Source of the DNA: Adlercreutzia agrestimuris
Lineage (GTDB): Bacteria; Actinomycetota; Coriobacteriia; Coriobacteriales; Eggerthellaceae
Assembly (NCBI RefSeq): GCF_943193125.1
Contig: NZ_CALPCX010000005.1
Location: 1-64,000 of the forward strand
Length of the DNA: 64,000 bases
Reading direction: 5' to 3'
Below the pieces are notes generated by a model. That model worked only from the letters and a program-made list of their open reading frames with translations. It did not search any database and was not told where the DNA came from. The translations under genes and the position numbers were made by a program. This document shows, one piece after another, positions 29,604 to 37,318 of this stretch; the first letter of the stretch is position 1, and each line of letters begins with the position of its first letter.

Positions 29604-30602
29604 TTATGTCATAGTGTAGCGGCCATCAGGCATTCGATGAGCTCTTCCTGCTTGCTCGGCTTCAACGAGTGTACGCATGAGCAAAGCGTAAGGTGCAGTA
29701 TCAAGATCCGACAAACTCATCTGTTCAGATATATGCTGATAAAGCTCGTCTAAAGACAAAGGTGCCGCGAGAAGCGCTTGAACTACTTCTTGTTGCACGC
29801 GCCGAGCTCCATCAGATTGCATTTTACTTACCTGATCATTGTGTAAGTATTTGTCTTGTTGGGAAACTGGTTTATCAAAAGTTCTATTGCTCTGTGCCTC
29901 ATCAGGGGAAGCAAACCCTGACAGCACACCAAATGACTGCATGATCATGCTATCAAATGTTTTGTCGTCAATAATAGGTAATGCTCCCTGACTTAAAAGC
30001 CAATTTGCACCGTGCGATGATGGCGCCGTTATAGCACCTGGCACGACACAGACATCCCTGTTTGCGCACACCGCATCATCAGCTGTAGACAGCGTTCCGG
30101 AAGGCAATCCCGCCTCAACAATAAGCGTAACGCGCGCAAGCGCTGCAATGAGACGATTGCGCTCGCGAAACATATATGGTCGCGGATGCATATCCCACGG
30201 TTGTTCAGAGACAAGCGCGCCTCCTTGTGAAACTATTCGCTCAAAAAGCGTATTGTTTTCGGCTGGATATGGCCGATCGCACCCGCCACCCAAAAACGCC
30301 ACCGTTTTCCCTCCTGCTGCTAGTGCAGCTTTATGAGCCTCAGAATCACACCCTCGCGCGCCACCAGAAATTACGACAATCCCATTCCGAGCTGCCCTAT
30401 CAGCAAATCGCTTTGCGCAAGCGCGTCCATAGGGGGTAGCCTTTCGTGCCCCAACAATTGCAATTCCTTCTTGGAGTGCATCAAGAGAACCAATCACAAA
30501 CAGACAGCGTGGGGGGTTTCTTACTCGCTCGAAAGCTTCAGGATAACGTTCGTCTCCTCGAAATATTTCATAACGCTTCCCCGATATCCAATGCTTGCTC
30601 AC
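29604..30602 (-). CDS. dprA: DNA-processing protein DprA
   Basis: DprA binds incoming single-stranded DNA in natural transformation and loads RecA. The Rossmann-like core is clear: IAIVGARKATPYG, VISGGARGCDSEAHKAAL and GGGCDRPYPAENNTL. After a linker, a C-terminal winged-helix (residues 270-330, VVQALLAAPLSLDELYQHI) completes the protein. It starts with GTG at 30602, overlapping the comM stop by four bases. Together with comM it suggests some competence capacity. Confidence 0.94.
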   Translation of the reverse strand: MSKHWISGKRYEIFRGDERYPEAFERVRNPPRCLFVIGSLDALQEGIAIVGARKATPYGRACAKRFADRAARNGIVVISGGARGCDSEAHKAALAAGGKTVAFLGGGCDRPYPAENNTLFERIVSQGGALVSEQPWDMHPRPYMFRERNRLIAALARVTLIVEAGLPSGTLSTADDAVCANRDVCVVPGAITAPSSHGANWLLSQGALPIIDDKTFDSMIMQSFGVLSGFASPDEAQSNRTFDKPVSQQDKYLHNDQVSKMQSDGARRVQQEVVQALLAAPLSLDELYQHISEQMSLSDLDTAPYALLMRTLVEAEQAGRAHRMPDGRYTMT

Positions 30603-32092
30603 ACATCATCACTCTCCTCGCGCAGCCGCAAAGCAAACGCTTCATAAATATGTTCGATACCAACTGTGTTGCTTTCAGCAAGATCAGCAATCGTGCGCGC
30701 AAGCGACAACGTACGTATTATTCCTCGTCCCGATAGCCTACTTTGCTGTGCGAGAGCTTCAAAAGCACACTGATCAGCACACGACAGCTGACAAGCTTCA
30801 ACGAGCGCTTTGCTTTGTCGAGGATTTTCCCCACCCGTACGAGCAAGACGCCAATCGCGAAATTCGCATCCTCGCATAACCTCATCATGAAGCTGAGCTG
30901 ACGACGTACCGCTCCCTGATTGCATTACTGCATGGGCTTTCATACGCATCACTTCAAGATGCATATCAATACGGTCTAATAAAGGTCCTCCAATCCTTCC
31001 TTGGTACCGTTTAATCTGAGGTAGAGTGCATTTGCAAACCGCCTCATCAGAACCGTAGTTTCCGCAAGGACACGGATTGGTTGCTGCCATGAGCATAAAT
31101 TTCGAAGGAAACGTTATAGAGCCTTCAGCACGAGTCAGCGTTAGCACACCTGATTCAAGGGGCTGACGTATCCCCTGCAATACCGCAGGTGAAAATTCAG
31201 CCATCTCATCTAAAAAGAGTACGCCATGATGAGCAAGCGAAATCTCTCCTGGACGCAGCGGAGTGCCACCTCCTACCAAACCCGCAAGACTAATAGAATG
31301 ATGAGGAGCACGAAACGGTCTGACGCCAGCCAAAATATCAGAAGGATCTAAACCCGCAACGGAATGTATAACAGCCGCTTCAATGCGTTCAGTCTTATTC
31401 AAAGGTGGCAAAATAGAGCCAATCCGAGAGGCTAACATGGTTTTTCCTGAACCTGGAGGCCCCATCATCAAGACGCCATGTTGCCCTACCGCAGCTATTA
31501 CAAGCGCTCGCTTTGTCATCTCGTGTCCAGCAATATCAGCAAAATCACAGCCATACGTTGAACGCTGAAAGGTACATGGTGTCACATATGTTTCAAGCGG
31601 CTTCGTAAAGTCATGCAAGCTTATCACTTCAAGACACCTATGCTCTGACATACTTGAAAGCTCATGGGTATAAGCGCTGACAAGTTTCCACTCTTTACGT
31701 GCAGCGCACAATGCACATGCTAGCAAGCCAGCAACGGGACGCACCAACCCTTCAAGCGAAAGCTCCCCTACCAACACGACATCACGAAGCGGTTCAAGAG
31801 GAATTTGACCAGATGCACCAAGGATGCCAAGTGCTATGGGTAGATCAAACCCCGATCCTGTTTTCCTCAGTGCACTAGGCGCAAGATTTACTACTATTTT
31901 TTGAGAGGGCATCGTAAAGCCACATGCTTTTATAGCCGCCTTTACTCGCTCCCGCGACTCCTGAATAGAAGCATCGGGCATACCTACAATCGTAAACCCT
32001 GGAATGCCCGATCCAATACTGACCTCTACTTCTACCAAAAGAGCTTTGACACCTTTAATAGTTGCCCCATGGAGACGGCATTTGCCTTGCAT
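30599..32092 (-). CDS. comM: YifB/ComM family Mg-chelatase-like AAA ATPase
   Basis: ComM is a hexameric helicase that promotes branch migration of incoming DNA during transformation. The N-terminal Lon-like fold (VEVSIGSGIPGFTIVGMPD, KIVVNLAPSALRKTGSGFDL) is followed by the AAA core with Walker A GPPGSGKTMLA, Walker B VLFLDEMAEF and TNPCPCGNYG. A C-terminal Mg_chelatase_C helical domain ends it. It abuts yraN and overlaps dprA by four bases, so all three are co-translated. Confidence 0.94.
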   Translation of the reverse strand: MQGKCRLHGATIKGVKALLVEVEVSIGSGIPGFTIVGMPDASIQESRERVKAAIKACGFTMPSQKIVVNLAPSALRKTGSGFDLPIALGILGASGQIPLEPLRDVVLVGELSLEGLVRPVAGLLACALCAARKEWKLVSAYTHELSSMSEHRCLEVISLHDFTKPLETYVTPCTFQRSTYGCDFADIAGHEMTKRALVIAAVGQHGVLMMGPPGSGKTMLASRIGSILPPLNKTERIEAAVIHSVAGLDPSDILAGVRPFRAPHHSISLAGLVGGGTPLRPGEISLAHHGVLFLDEMAEFSPAVLQGIRQPLESGVLTLTRAEGSITFPSKFMLMAATNPCPCGNYGSDEAVCKCTLPQIKRYQGRIGGPLLDRIDMHLEVMRMKAHAVMQSGSGTSSAQLHDEVMRGCEFRDWRLARTGGENPRQSKALVEACQLSCADQCAFEALAQQSRLSGRGIIRTLSLARTIADLAESNTVGIEHIYEAFALRLREESDDV

Positions 32093-32500
32093 TTAGGCAC
32101 CACCAAAAGCATTGATATGATGGCGAACCAATGCTCGGTCATCAGAGATAACAACGATTGAGACAATATCGAAACGAACTGGCGCATCACTAATGACGCA
32201 GTCTTTTAAGTACTCAAGTGCAATACGTTCATAGCGCTCACGTTTTTCTCGGGTGACCGCTTCAGAAGGCATCCCTTTGTCGCAATTGCGGCGCGTTTTC
32301 ACTTCAATAAACACAACCGCATCGTCATCTCGGGCAATAATGTCAGCTTCGCCAGCATAACAAGTCCAATTGCGCGCAACAATCTCATAGCCGCGTCGTT
32401 CCAAAAAACGAGCTGCAGCATCTTCTCCACGCTTGCCAAGCGCTTTATTGCGCTTCCCTTTTAATTGAGGAGCGGGGTGTTCTAATACAGCATCTGTCAT
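32093..32500 (-). CDS. YraN family (UPF0102) endonuclease-like protein
   Basis: A small PD-(D/E)XK fold protein of unproven function. Seen here are GKRGEDAAARFLERRGYEIVARN and the active-site pattern GEADIIA ... VVFIEVKTR with Asp and Glu-x-Lys. The 135-residue length is normal. AAAGGAG lies before the ATG. The position between rnhB and comM/dprA is widely conserved in bacteria and suggests a DNA or RNA metabolism role. Confidence 0.92.
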   Translation of the reverse strand: MTDAVLEHPAPQLKGKRNKALGKRGEDAAARFLERRGYEIVARNWTCYAGEADIIARDDDAVVFIEVKTRRNCDKGMPSEAVTREKRERYERIALEYLKDCVISDAPVRFDIVSIVVISDDRALVRHHINAFGGA

Positions 32501-32665
32501 AACAATCTCCTTTTCTTTCTGGGAGTTGTCATGATAGTGATCAGATTGGCATTTCTTTACATGCCAGCTTCATTGTTTTAGGCCAATTTAGAGTCTTAAT
32601 CTTGACTGGTTTACATCCGGAATACACAGCATTTCTTGCGTTTTACCATGCGTTTGCCTTTTGAG

Positions 32666-33454
32666 CTAAAACAATGACTGTTGCAGAAAGGAGCCACAAA
32701 AAGAAACACGATGAAGTGGAGTTAATCCATGCTGTTTAATTGCAGCTATATGTGAAGGAGACGCGTAACCTTTGCAAGATTCCCAATCATATTCAGGATA
32801 GCTTTTCGCAAGTTCAACCATAAGCGCATCGCGTTCAACTTTTGCAATAAGTGAAGCAGCAGCAATAGACGCGCACTTGCCGTCGCCTTTAATGATGTTA
32901 ATTTCACGAGGATCAAGATGCAACGGATTACCGTCTATTAACACTACTTCAGGAAGCACTCCTGAAGCTTCAATAGCTTGTATCGCACGGGTAAAAGCCA
33001 CACGTAAAGATGCTGACATTCCACATGCGTCTATATCAGCAGGCTCAATAAACTGCACCGTCCATGCAAGCGCTTGTGCCTTAATAGTCTGAGCAATACG
33101 TTCCCTATCAGCGGGCTTGACTTGTTTTGAGTCGTTGAGCCCTTCAATGAGTGGCTCTGGTGGCAAAACTACCGCACCCACCGCCAAAGGACCTGCAAGT
33201 GGACCGCGTCCAACTTCATCAAGGCCAACACAAATATGCGCACCTTGCTCAGATAGAATTGCTCGCTCGAACTCGTACAGACCTTCTAGCCGCTTACGCT
33301 CTACAGCCAACGCATCAAGACGCTTTCTATTCTGGCGAAGTGCAGCTTGCACTCCTTTGCGAGTATCTGATGCAAGAGAGCGCTCGTATACCTCAAAGTC
33401 TTGTTCGGTTGCCTGTAATAGCATTTGCTTAATTTCGTTCACTGAAAGATCCAT
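32666..33454 (-). CDS. rnhB: Ribonuclease HII
   Basis: RNase HII removes ribonucleotides from DNA and RNA primers. The catalytic motif is VGLDEVGRGPLAGP, with further acidic residues in LIDGNPLHL and the GDGKCASIAAASLIAKV helix. A helical N-terminal extension of about 70 residues precedes the core, as in B. subtilis RnhB. GGAGG precedes the ATG at 33454. A gap of 165 nt separates it from yraN, without an obvious terminator. Confidence 0.95.
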   Translation of the reverse strand: MDLSVNEIKQMLLQATEQDFEVYERSLASDTRKGVQAALRQNRKRLDALAVERKRLEGLYEFERAILSEQGAHICVGLDEVGRGPLAGPLAVGAVVLPPEPLIEGLNDSKQVKPADRERIAQTIKAQALAWTVQFIEPADIDACGMSASLRVAFTRAIQAIEASGVLPEVVLIDGNPLHLDPREINIIKGDGKCASIAAASLIAKVERDALMVELAKSYPEYDWESCKGYASPSHIAAIKQHGLTPLHRVSFCGSFLQQSLF

Positions 33455-33515
33455 ATGAACTCCTCCACCTCACCCCGCCTTTGAACTTGAGCACTTTCAT
33501 ATAAGCAAGCTCAGA

Positions 33516-33550
33516 CACAAAAAGCCCCCTGACGAAAAGTCAAGGGGCTT
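33516..33550 (-). terminator. Terminator after rplS
   Basis: Minus strand stem AAGCCCCTTGAC/GTCAGGGGGCTT (12 bp with one wobble), five-base loop, then TTTTGTG. It separates rplS from rnhB. Confidence 0.82.
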
Positions 33551-33571
33551 ACAGAAATGCTCGTTGACGGC

Positions 33572-33925
33572 CTATCGGAAAGCCTTTTCCTTAATTTTAG
33601 CAGCCTTGCCAACCTTGTTACGCAGATAGTACAGCTTAGCGCGACGTACATCACCTTGACGTACAACCTCAATCCTTTCAATCTTGGGTGAGTGTACCGG
33701 GAAGGTACGCTCTACACCAACTGAAAAGCTGATCTTGCGAACGGTAAACGTCTCGCGATTAGAAGCACCTTGACGACGAATAACGTCGCCCTGGAAGACC
33801 TGAATACGCTCGCGATTACCCTCAGTAATACGATAGTGAACCTTAACATTGTCACCAACGTTGAACGCCGGGACGTCCTGCTTCATTTGTTGCTGCTCGA
33901 TGGCGCGAATGATATCCATGGCCAT
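33572..33925 (-). CDS. rplS: 50S ribosomal protein L19
   Basis: L19 lies at the 30S-50S interface. The 117-residue sequence matches the family throughout: [44 protein letters not shown] and the basic [18 protein letters not shown] end. AGAAGGAAC precedes the ATG at 33925. It is usually next to trmD, but here trmD is 14 kb away. A strong terminator follows it. Confidence 0.97.
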   Translation of the reverse strand: MAMDIIRAIEQQQMKQDVPAFNVGDNVKVHYRITEGNRERIQVFQGDVIRRQGASNRETFTVRKISFSVGVERTFPVHSPKIERIEVVRQGDVRRAKLYYLRNKVGKAAKIKEKAFR

Positions 33926-34048
33926 GTTCCTTCTCTATACTTTAAGCTTACCACTCATGCGAGTTTCCTCGTTTAGACACGATTTGACAGTGTATCGCAA
34001 TAATTTCCGAGATGCAACATGAATTCGCAAGAGCGTCACAAATCTTTG

Positions 34049-34381
34049 TTAAATGAGCGTCAATAACGCATAGGCGGCAACTCCTGCAATCGCAGACCAG
34101 AGCAAAGATTTTGTCTTGAGAGCCACCAAGCCCACTACGACCGCAGATACAAGCGGAGCAGCTGCTGGCCAAATACCCGCATCAAACATGGCAGGATCAA
34201 GTAAGTCATTGGCAACCAACGCAGCAAAGGCCGCAGGCGGAATAAAACCAAGTGCTTTTTCCAAACCTTCAGGTAAGTTGCGCCCCTTAAGAACAAAGAG
34301 CGGAACAACACGACATGCCAACATAGTGATAGCGCAGCATATAAAAATGATGAGAAAATTACTCCAGCTCATCAATTCCAT
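34049..34381 (-). CDS. azlD: Branched-chain amino acid export protein AzlD
   Basis: AzlD is the small partner of AzlC in a two-component exporter of branched-chain amino acids and analogues. Its 110 residues hold four hydrophobic segments with the family features ITMLACRVVPLFVL near the N-terminus and FIPPAAFAALVANDLL in the middle. Its start codon directly abuts the azlC stop, so the two are co-translated. Confidence 0.9.
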   Translation of the reverse strand: MELMSWSNFLIIFICCAITMLACRVVPLFVLKGRNLPEGLEKALGFIPPAAFAALVANDLLDPAMFDAGIWPAAAPLVSAVVVGLVALKTKSLLWSAIAGVAAYALLTLI

Positions 34382-35068
34382 TTACCCACGCCCCTTCGCC
34401 CAACTAAAAGCAAGAGCAGCGCAAACACCCAAGACAGCACCAATAAGAATAGCTGGTCCTGACCAGCCGATCATCTTACAAGCAAATACGCCAACGATTG
34501 CCACCAAAGCAGCCAGTGCGTTCTCGGGCGTCCACTTTTGTGTTACCAGCAGACAAATAAATATGGAAGTCATAGCAAATGCTGCAATGGCAAGCGGCAC
34601 ACCAATAGCGTTGCCCACTAAAACACCAACAACATTTGAAAGCGTCCATGAACTTTGCGAAAACAAGTTCACCATGGTAGCGCGATCAACCGACCATTCG
34701 CCAGTAGAAAACTTTTGAACATTTACGCCATAGCTTTCGTCAGTTACTGAGGCGGCGAACAAAAATGACAAGCGCTTTTTAACGCCTTTACAAGCAGGCG
34801 CGAAGGCGGCCGAATAAAGCATTTGACGCGTATTTACGAGCGACACTGAGGCAATAATGGAAGCAATCGGGCCTCCTGCAAGCCACATATTCGGAATCAT
34901 GAACTGTCCTGCGCCCGAGTAAAAAAGTACTGAAAGCAAGAAAGCTTGCAGCGCATTAAGACCAATGGAATCCTCAAGAATGCCACAGGGTATACCTATA
35001 GCAACATAACCCAGCATAATAGGAATTGCTGCTTGAAAAGACTGTTTGATGTGATCCCTTGAAAACAT
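34382..35068 (-). CDS. azlC: AzlC family branched-chain amino acid permease
   Basis: AzlC is the large subunit of the AzlCD exporter. Family motifs are QAAIPIMLGYVAIGIPCGIL at the N-terminus, a FYSGAGQF stretch, and NTRQMLYSAAFAP with VTDESYGV in the middle; there are about seven membrane segments. No Shine-Dalgarno site precedes the ATG. Instead a strong promoter ends nine bases upstream, so the transcript is probably leaderless or nearly so. Confidence 0.93.
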   Translation of the reverse strand: MFSRDHIKQSFQAAIPIMLGYVAIGIPCGILEDSIGLNALQAFLLSVLFYSGAGQFMIPNMWLAGGPIASIIASVSLVNTRQMLYSAAFAPACKGVKKRLSFLFAASVTDESYGVNVQKFSTGEWSVDRATMVNLFSQSSWTLSNVVGVLVGNAIGVPLAIAAFAMTSIFICLLVTQKWTPENALAALVAIVGVFACKMIGWSGPAILIGAVLGVCAALAFSWAKGRG

Positions 35069-35077
35069 AGCGAAGCA

Positions 35078-35105
35078 ATTATACCCACTTTGTCATCAAT
35101 GACAA
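35078..35105 (-). promoter_or_regulatory. Promoter of azlCD (near-leaderless)
   Basis: Minus strand: -35 TTGTCA (35105-35100), 16-nt spacer, perfect -10 TATAAT (35083-35078). Nine bases separate the -10 from the azlC ATG, so transcription would begin about three bases before the start codon. Confidence 0.75.
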
Positions 35106-35118
35106 CTCTCATCATGTG

Positions 35119-36165
35119 TTAATGAAGAGAAATTGCCTGAGGAATGAAGAGCTGTTGATAGGTTGAGGTGGCAAAACGGTCAGTCATACCAGCAATATAG
35201 TCGGTTACCGCGCGCAGATGATCTCCTTGCGCAATAACAATATTCTCATCAGGAACTTGAGTAGGATTATCCACGTAGTAATCAAAGAGATCGCCAATAA
35301 GATGGCTTGCTTTCTCTACTTCGTGCATCACCGCCTCTGACTGATAGACATACGCAAACAAAAATGCACGCAATTCCATCATGGCTGCATACACTTCTTC
35401 AGTCATCGTGATGTCTTTGGCAGCCGAAGAAGCTGAAACCATATCACCTACCAAGGTTTGAATGCGATCTGAATGACATACGCCAAGCACTCTATGGGTA
35501 GACTCAGGTAAATCTGATTCGCGTAAAATACCTGCGCGAATTGCATCATCAATATCATGGTTTACATATGCAATGCGATCTGCAGTAGCAACTATTCTTC
35601 CCTCACATGTTGCCGCACGAAGATCCCCAGTATGATTTAAGATACCATCACGTACTTCCAGGGTTAGATTGAGCCCAGCACCCGCGTTTTCAATACGTTC
35701 AACTACACGAACACTCTGCTCGTTGTGTCTATAGAGCCTCTTTGCTTCCTCAGTATTCGGATCAATTCCTTTGTGGCGAGCCAGCGCGCGCGAAAGCGCC
35801 GCTTCACCGGTGTGACCAAATGGTGTGTGACCCAAATCATGGCCAAGGGAAATAGCCTCTGTGAGGTCTTCATTTAAGCCCAAAGCGCGCGTGATGGTTC
35901 GAGCAATTTGAGCAACCTCAAGAGTGTGCGTTAAGCGTGTGCGAAAATGATCCCCTTCCGACGCAAGAAACACTTGCGTTTTGTGGGAAAGGCGACGAAA
36001 TGATTTTGAATGCAAGATCTTATCGCGATCTCGTTGATAATCAGTTCGTAGCTTATCGGGGTCACTCATACGTTCTCGACCGCGAGACTCAGCTGAGCAT
36101 GATGCTTCAATAGAAAGACCTTCACGTTCTCGCTCTTCTTGAATTTCACGCGTAATTATCTTCAT
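35119..36165 (-). CDS. dgt: Deoxyguanosinetriphosphate triphosphohydrolase-like HD protein
   Basis: HD-domain hydrolases of this family release triphosphate from dNTPs and help set nucleotide pools. The N-terminal ESRGRERMSDPDKLRTDYQRDRDKI-type region is followed by HSKSFRRLSHKTQVF, then the metal-binding residues in RLTHTLEVAQIARTI and SLGHDLGHTPFGHTGE. The start at 36165 (MKIITREIQEE) best fits the family; GTG at 36204 would add 13 residues, and neither has a strong ribosome site. It follows mtnA. Confidence 0.9.
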   Translation of the reverse strand: MKIITREIQEEREREGLSIEASCSAESRGRERMSDPDKLRTDYQRDRDKILHSKSFRRLSHKTQVFLASEGDHFRTRLTHTLEVAQIARTITRALGLNEDLTEAISLGHDLGHTPFGHTGEAALSRALARHKGIDPNTEEAKRLYRHNEQSVRVVERIENAGAGLNLTLEVRDGILNHTGDLRAATCEGRIVATADRIAYVNHDIDDAIRAGILRESDLPESTHRVLGVCHSDRIQTLVGDMVSASSAAKDITMTEEVYAAMMELRAFLFAYVYQSEAVMHEVEKASHLIGDLFDYYVDNPTQVPDENIVIAQGDHLRAVTDYIAGMTDRFATSTYQQLFIPQAISLH

Positions 36166-36205
36166 AGATTCGCTCACTTTTCGACGCATCTTGACTGCGC
36201 ACACA

Positions 36206-37315
36206 CTACGCTATGCTTAAGGCTTGCGCAATGTCATCAGGCGAAAACACACCTTTTTCCGTAATGATGGCGCTTATAAAGCGCGCAGGCGTCACATCAA
36301 ATGCTGGATTATAAATATCAACCCCAGGATAGAGCGGATCAAGAACTTCACTCGCATCACGTTTTTCAATAGGAATATCACAACCCGATGCTAAAGAGAT
36401 ATCAAGGGTAGAAGTTGGCGCAGCAACATAAAAGGGCACACCAAAGGTTTGGGCTGCCACAGCAACTCCAAGGGTGCCAATCTTGTTCGCAGTGTCACCG
36501 TTAGCTGCAATTCGGTCAGCACCAACAACCACCGCGTCAATCTCACCGGAGGCCATAAGCGACGCTGCCATATTGTCACAGATGAGCGTTACAGGAACGC
36601 CAGCTTGAGCAAGTTCCCAGGCAGTAAGGCGTGCACCTTGTCCCACAGGTCTTGTTTCATCAGCATACACGCGCGCAATCGTTCCCTTCTCAGCGGCCGC
36701 ATAAACAACCCCGAGCGCGGTTCCATAAAACACTGTAGCCAAACTACCTGCATTACAATGAGTCAGTATTGTAATACCCTCATCTTCTTGGGGTAAAAGA
36801 GCAGCACCGAAAGACCCTATCGAGCGATTACATTGTTCATCTTCTGCCTCAAGTTGCTTCACCAACTCATAGCACGCTTTTTTGATGCATGTTTCAGACT
36901 TGCCCTGTAACTCTTGAAAAGCGTCGAATACCTTCTTTGTACCCCACGAAAGGTTTACTGCGGTTGGACGTGCTTGCGCAATGGCACAAGCCACGCGCTT
37001 CGCCTCAGCAAGCACAGCTGCTCTATCAGAAAAGCAACACTCGTTGCAAACCCACAGAGTAAAAGCTGCAGCTCCTGCTACCCCGAGCGCTGGCGCGCCA
37101 CGTACAGCTAGCGTTGTTATGGCATCTATCACAGCCGCCCAAGAATCCACCGTTTCGCAAACCAAATCATATGGGAGCCGACGCTGGTCAACATAGGTAA
37201 GCACCACGCGATTATGCTCGTTTTTTTTCAGCTCAATAGTTCGAGGAATCCGCTCAAGATGCAGTTCAACATCTCCTCGCCAACACTCATCACCACTTTG
37301 TTGTACCTGCGTCAT
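36206..37315 (-). CDS. mtnA: S-methyl-5-thioribose-1-phosphate isomerase
   Basis: MtnA converts methylthioribose 1-phosphate to methylthioribulose 1-phosphate in methionine salvage; some homologues act on deoxyribose or ribose phosphates. Seen are IRGAP-like VRGAPALGVAGA, PTAVNLSWG, the catalytic Cys in THCNAGSLAT and Asp in VVGADRIAANGDTANKIGT, and the end PLYPGVDIYNPAFD. It starts four bases after the antiporter gene stop. No other methionine-salvage gene is nearby, so the true substrate is open. Confidence 0.9.
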   Translation of the reverse strand: MTQVQQSGDECWRGDVELHLERIPRTIELKKNEHNRVVLTYVDQRRLPYDLVCETVDSWAAVIDAITTLAVRGAPALGVAGAAAFTLWVCNECCFSDRAAVLAEAKRVACAIAQARPTAVNLSWGTKKVFDAFQELQGKSETCIKKACYELVKQLEAEDEQCNRSIGSFGAALLPQEDEGITILTHCNAGSLATVFYGTALGVVYAAAEKGTIARVYADETRPVGQGARLTAWELAQAGVPVTLICDNMAASLMASGEIDAVVVGADRIAANGDTANKIGTLGVAVAAQTFGVPFYVAAPTSTLDISLASGCDIPIEKRDASEVLDPLYPGVDIYNPAFDVTPARFISAIITEKGVFSPDDIAQALSIA

Positions 37316-37318
37316 CTC

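Noticed and set aside
32501..32665. Small RNA or riboswitch between yraN and rnhB
   Set aside because: Only a weak six-base stem (TGGCAT/ATGCCA) is present, with no terminator or recognisable conserved core.
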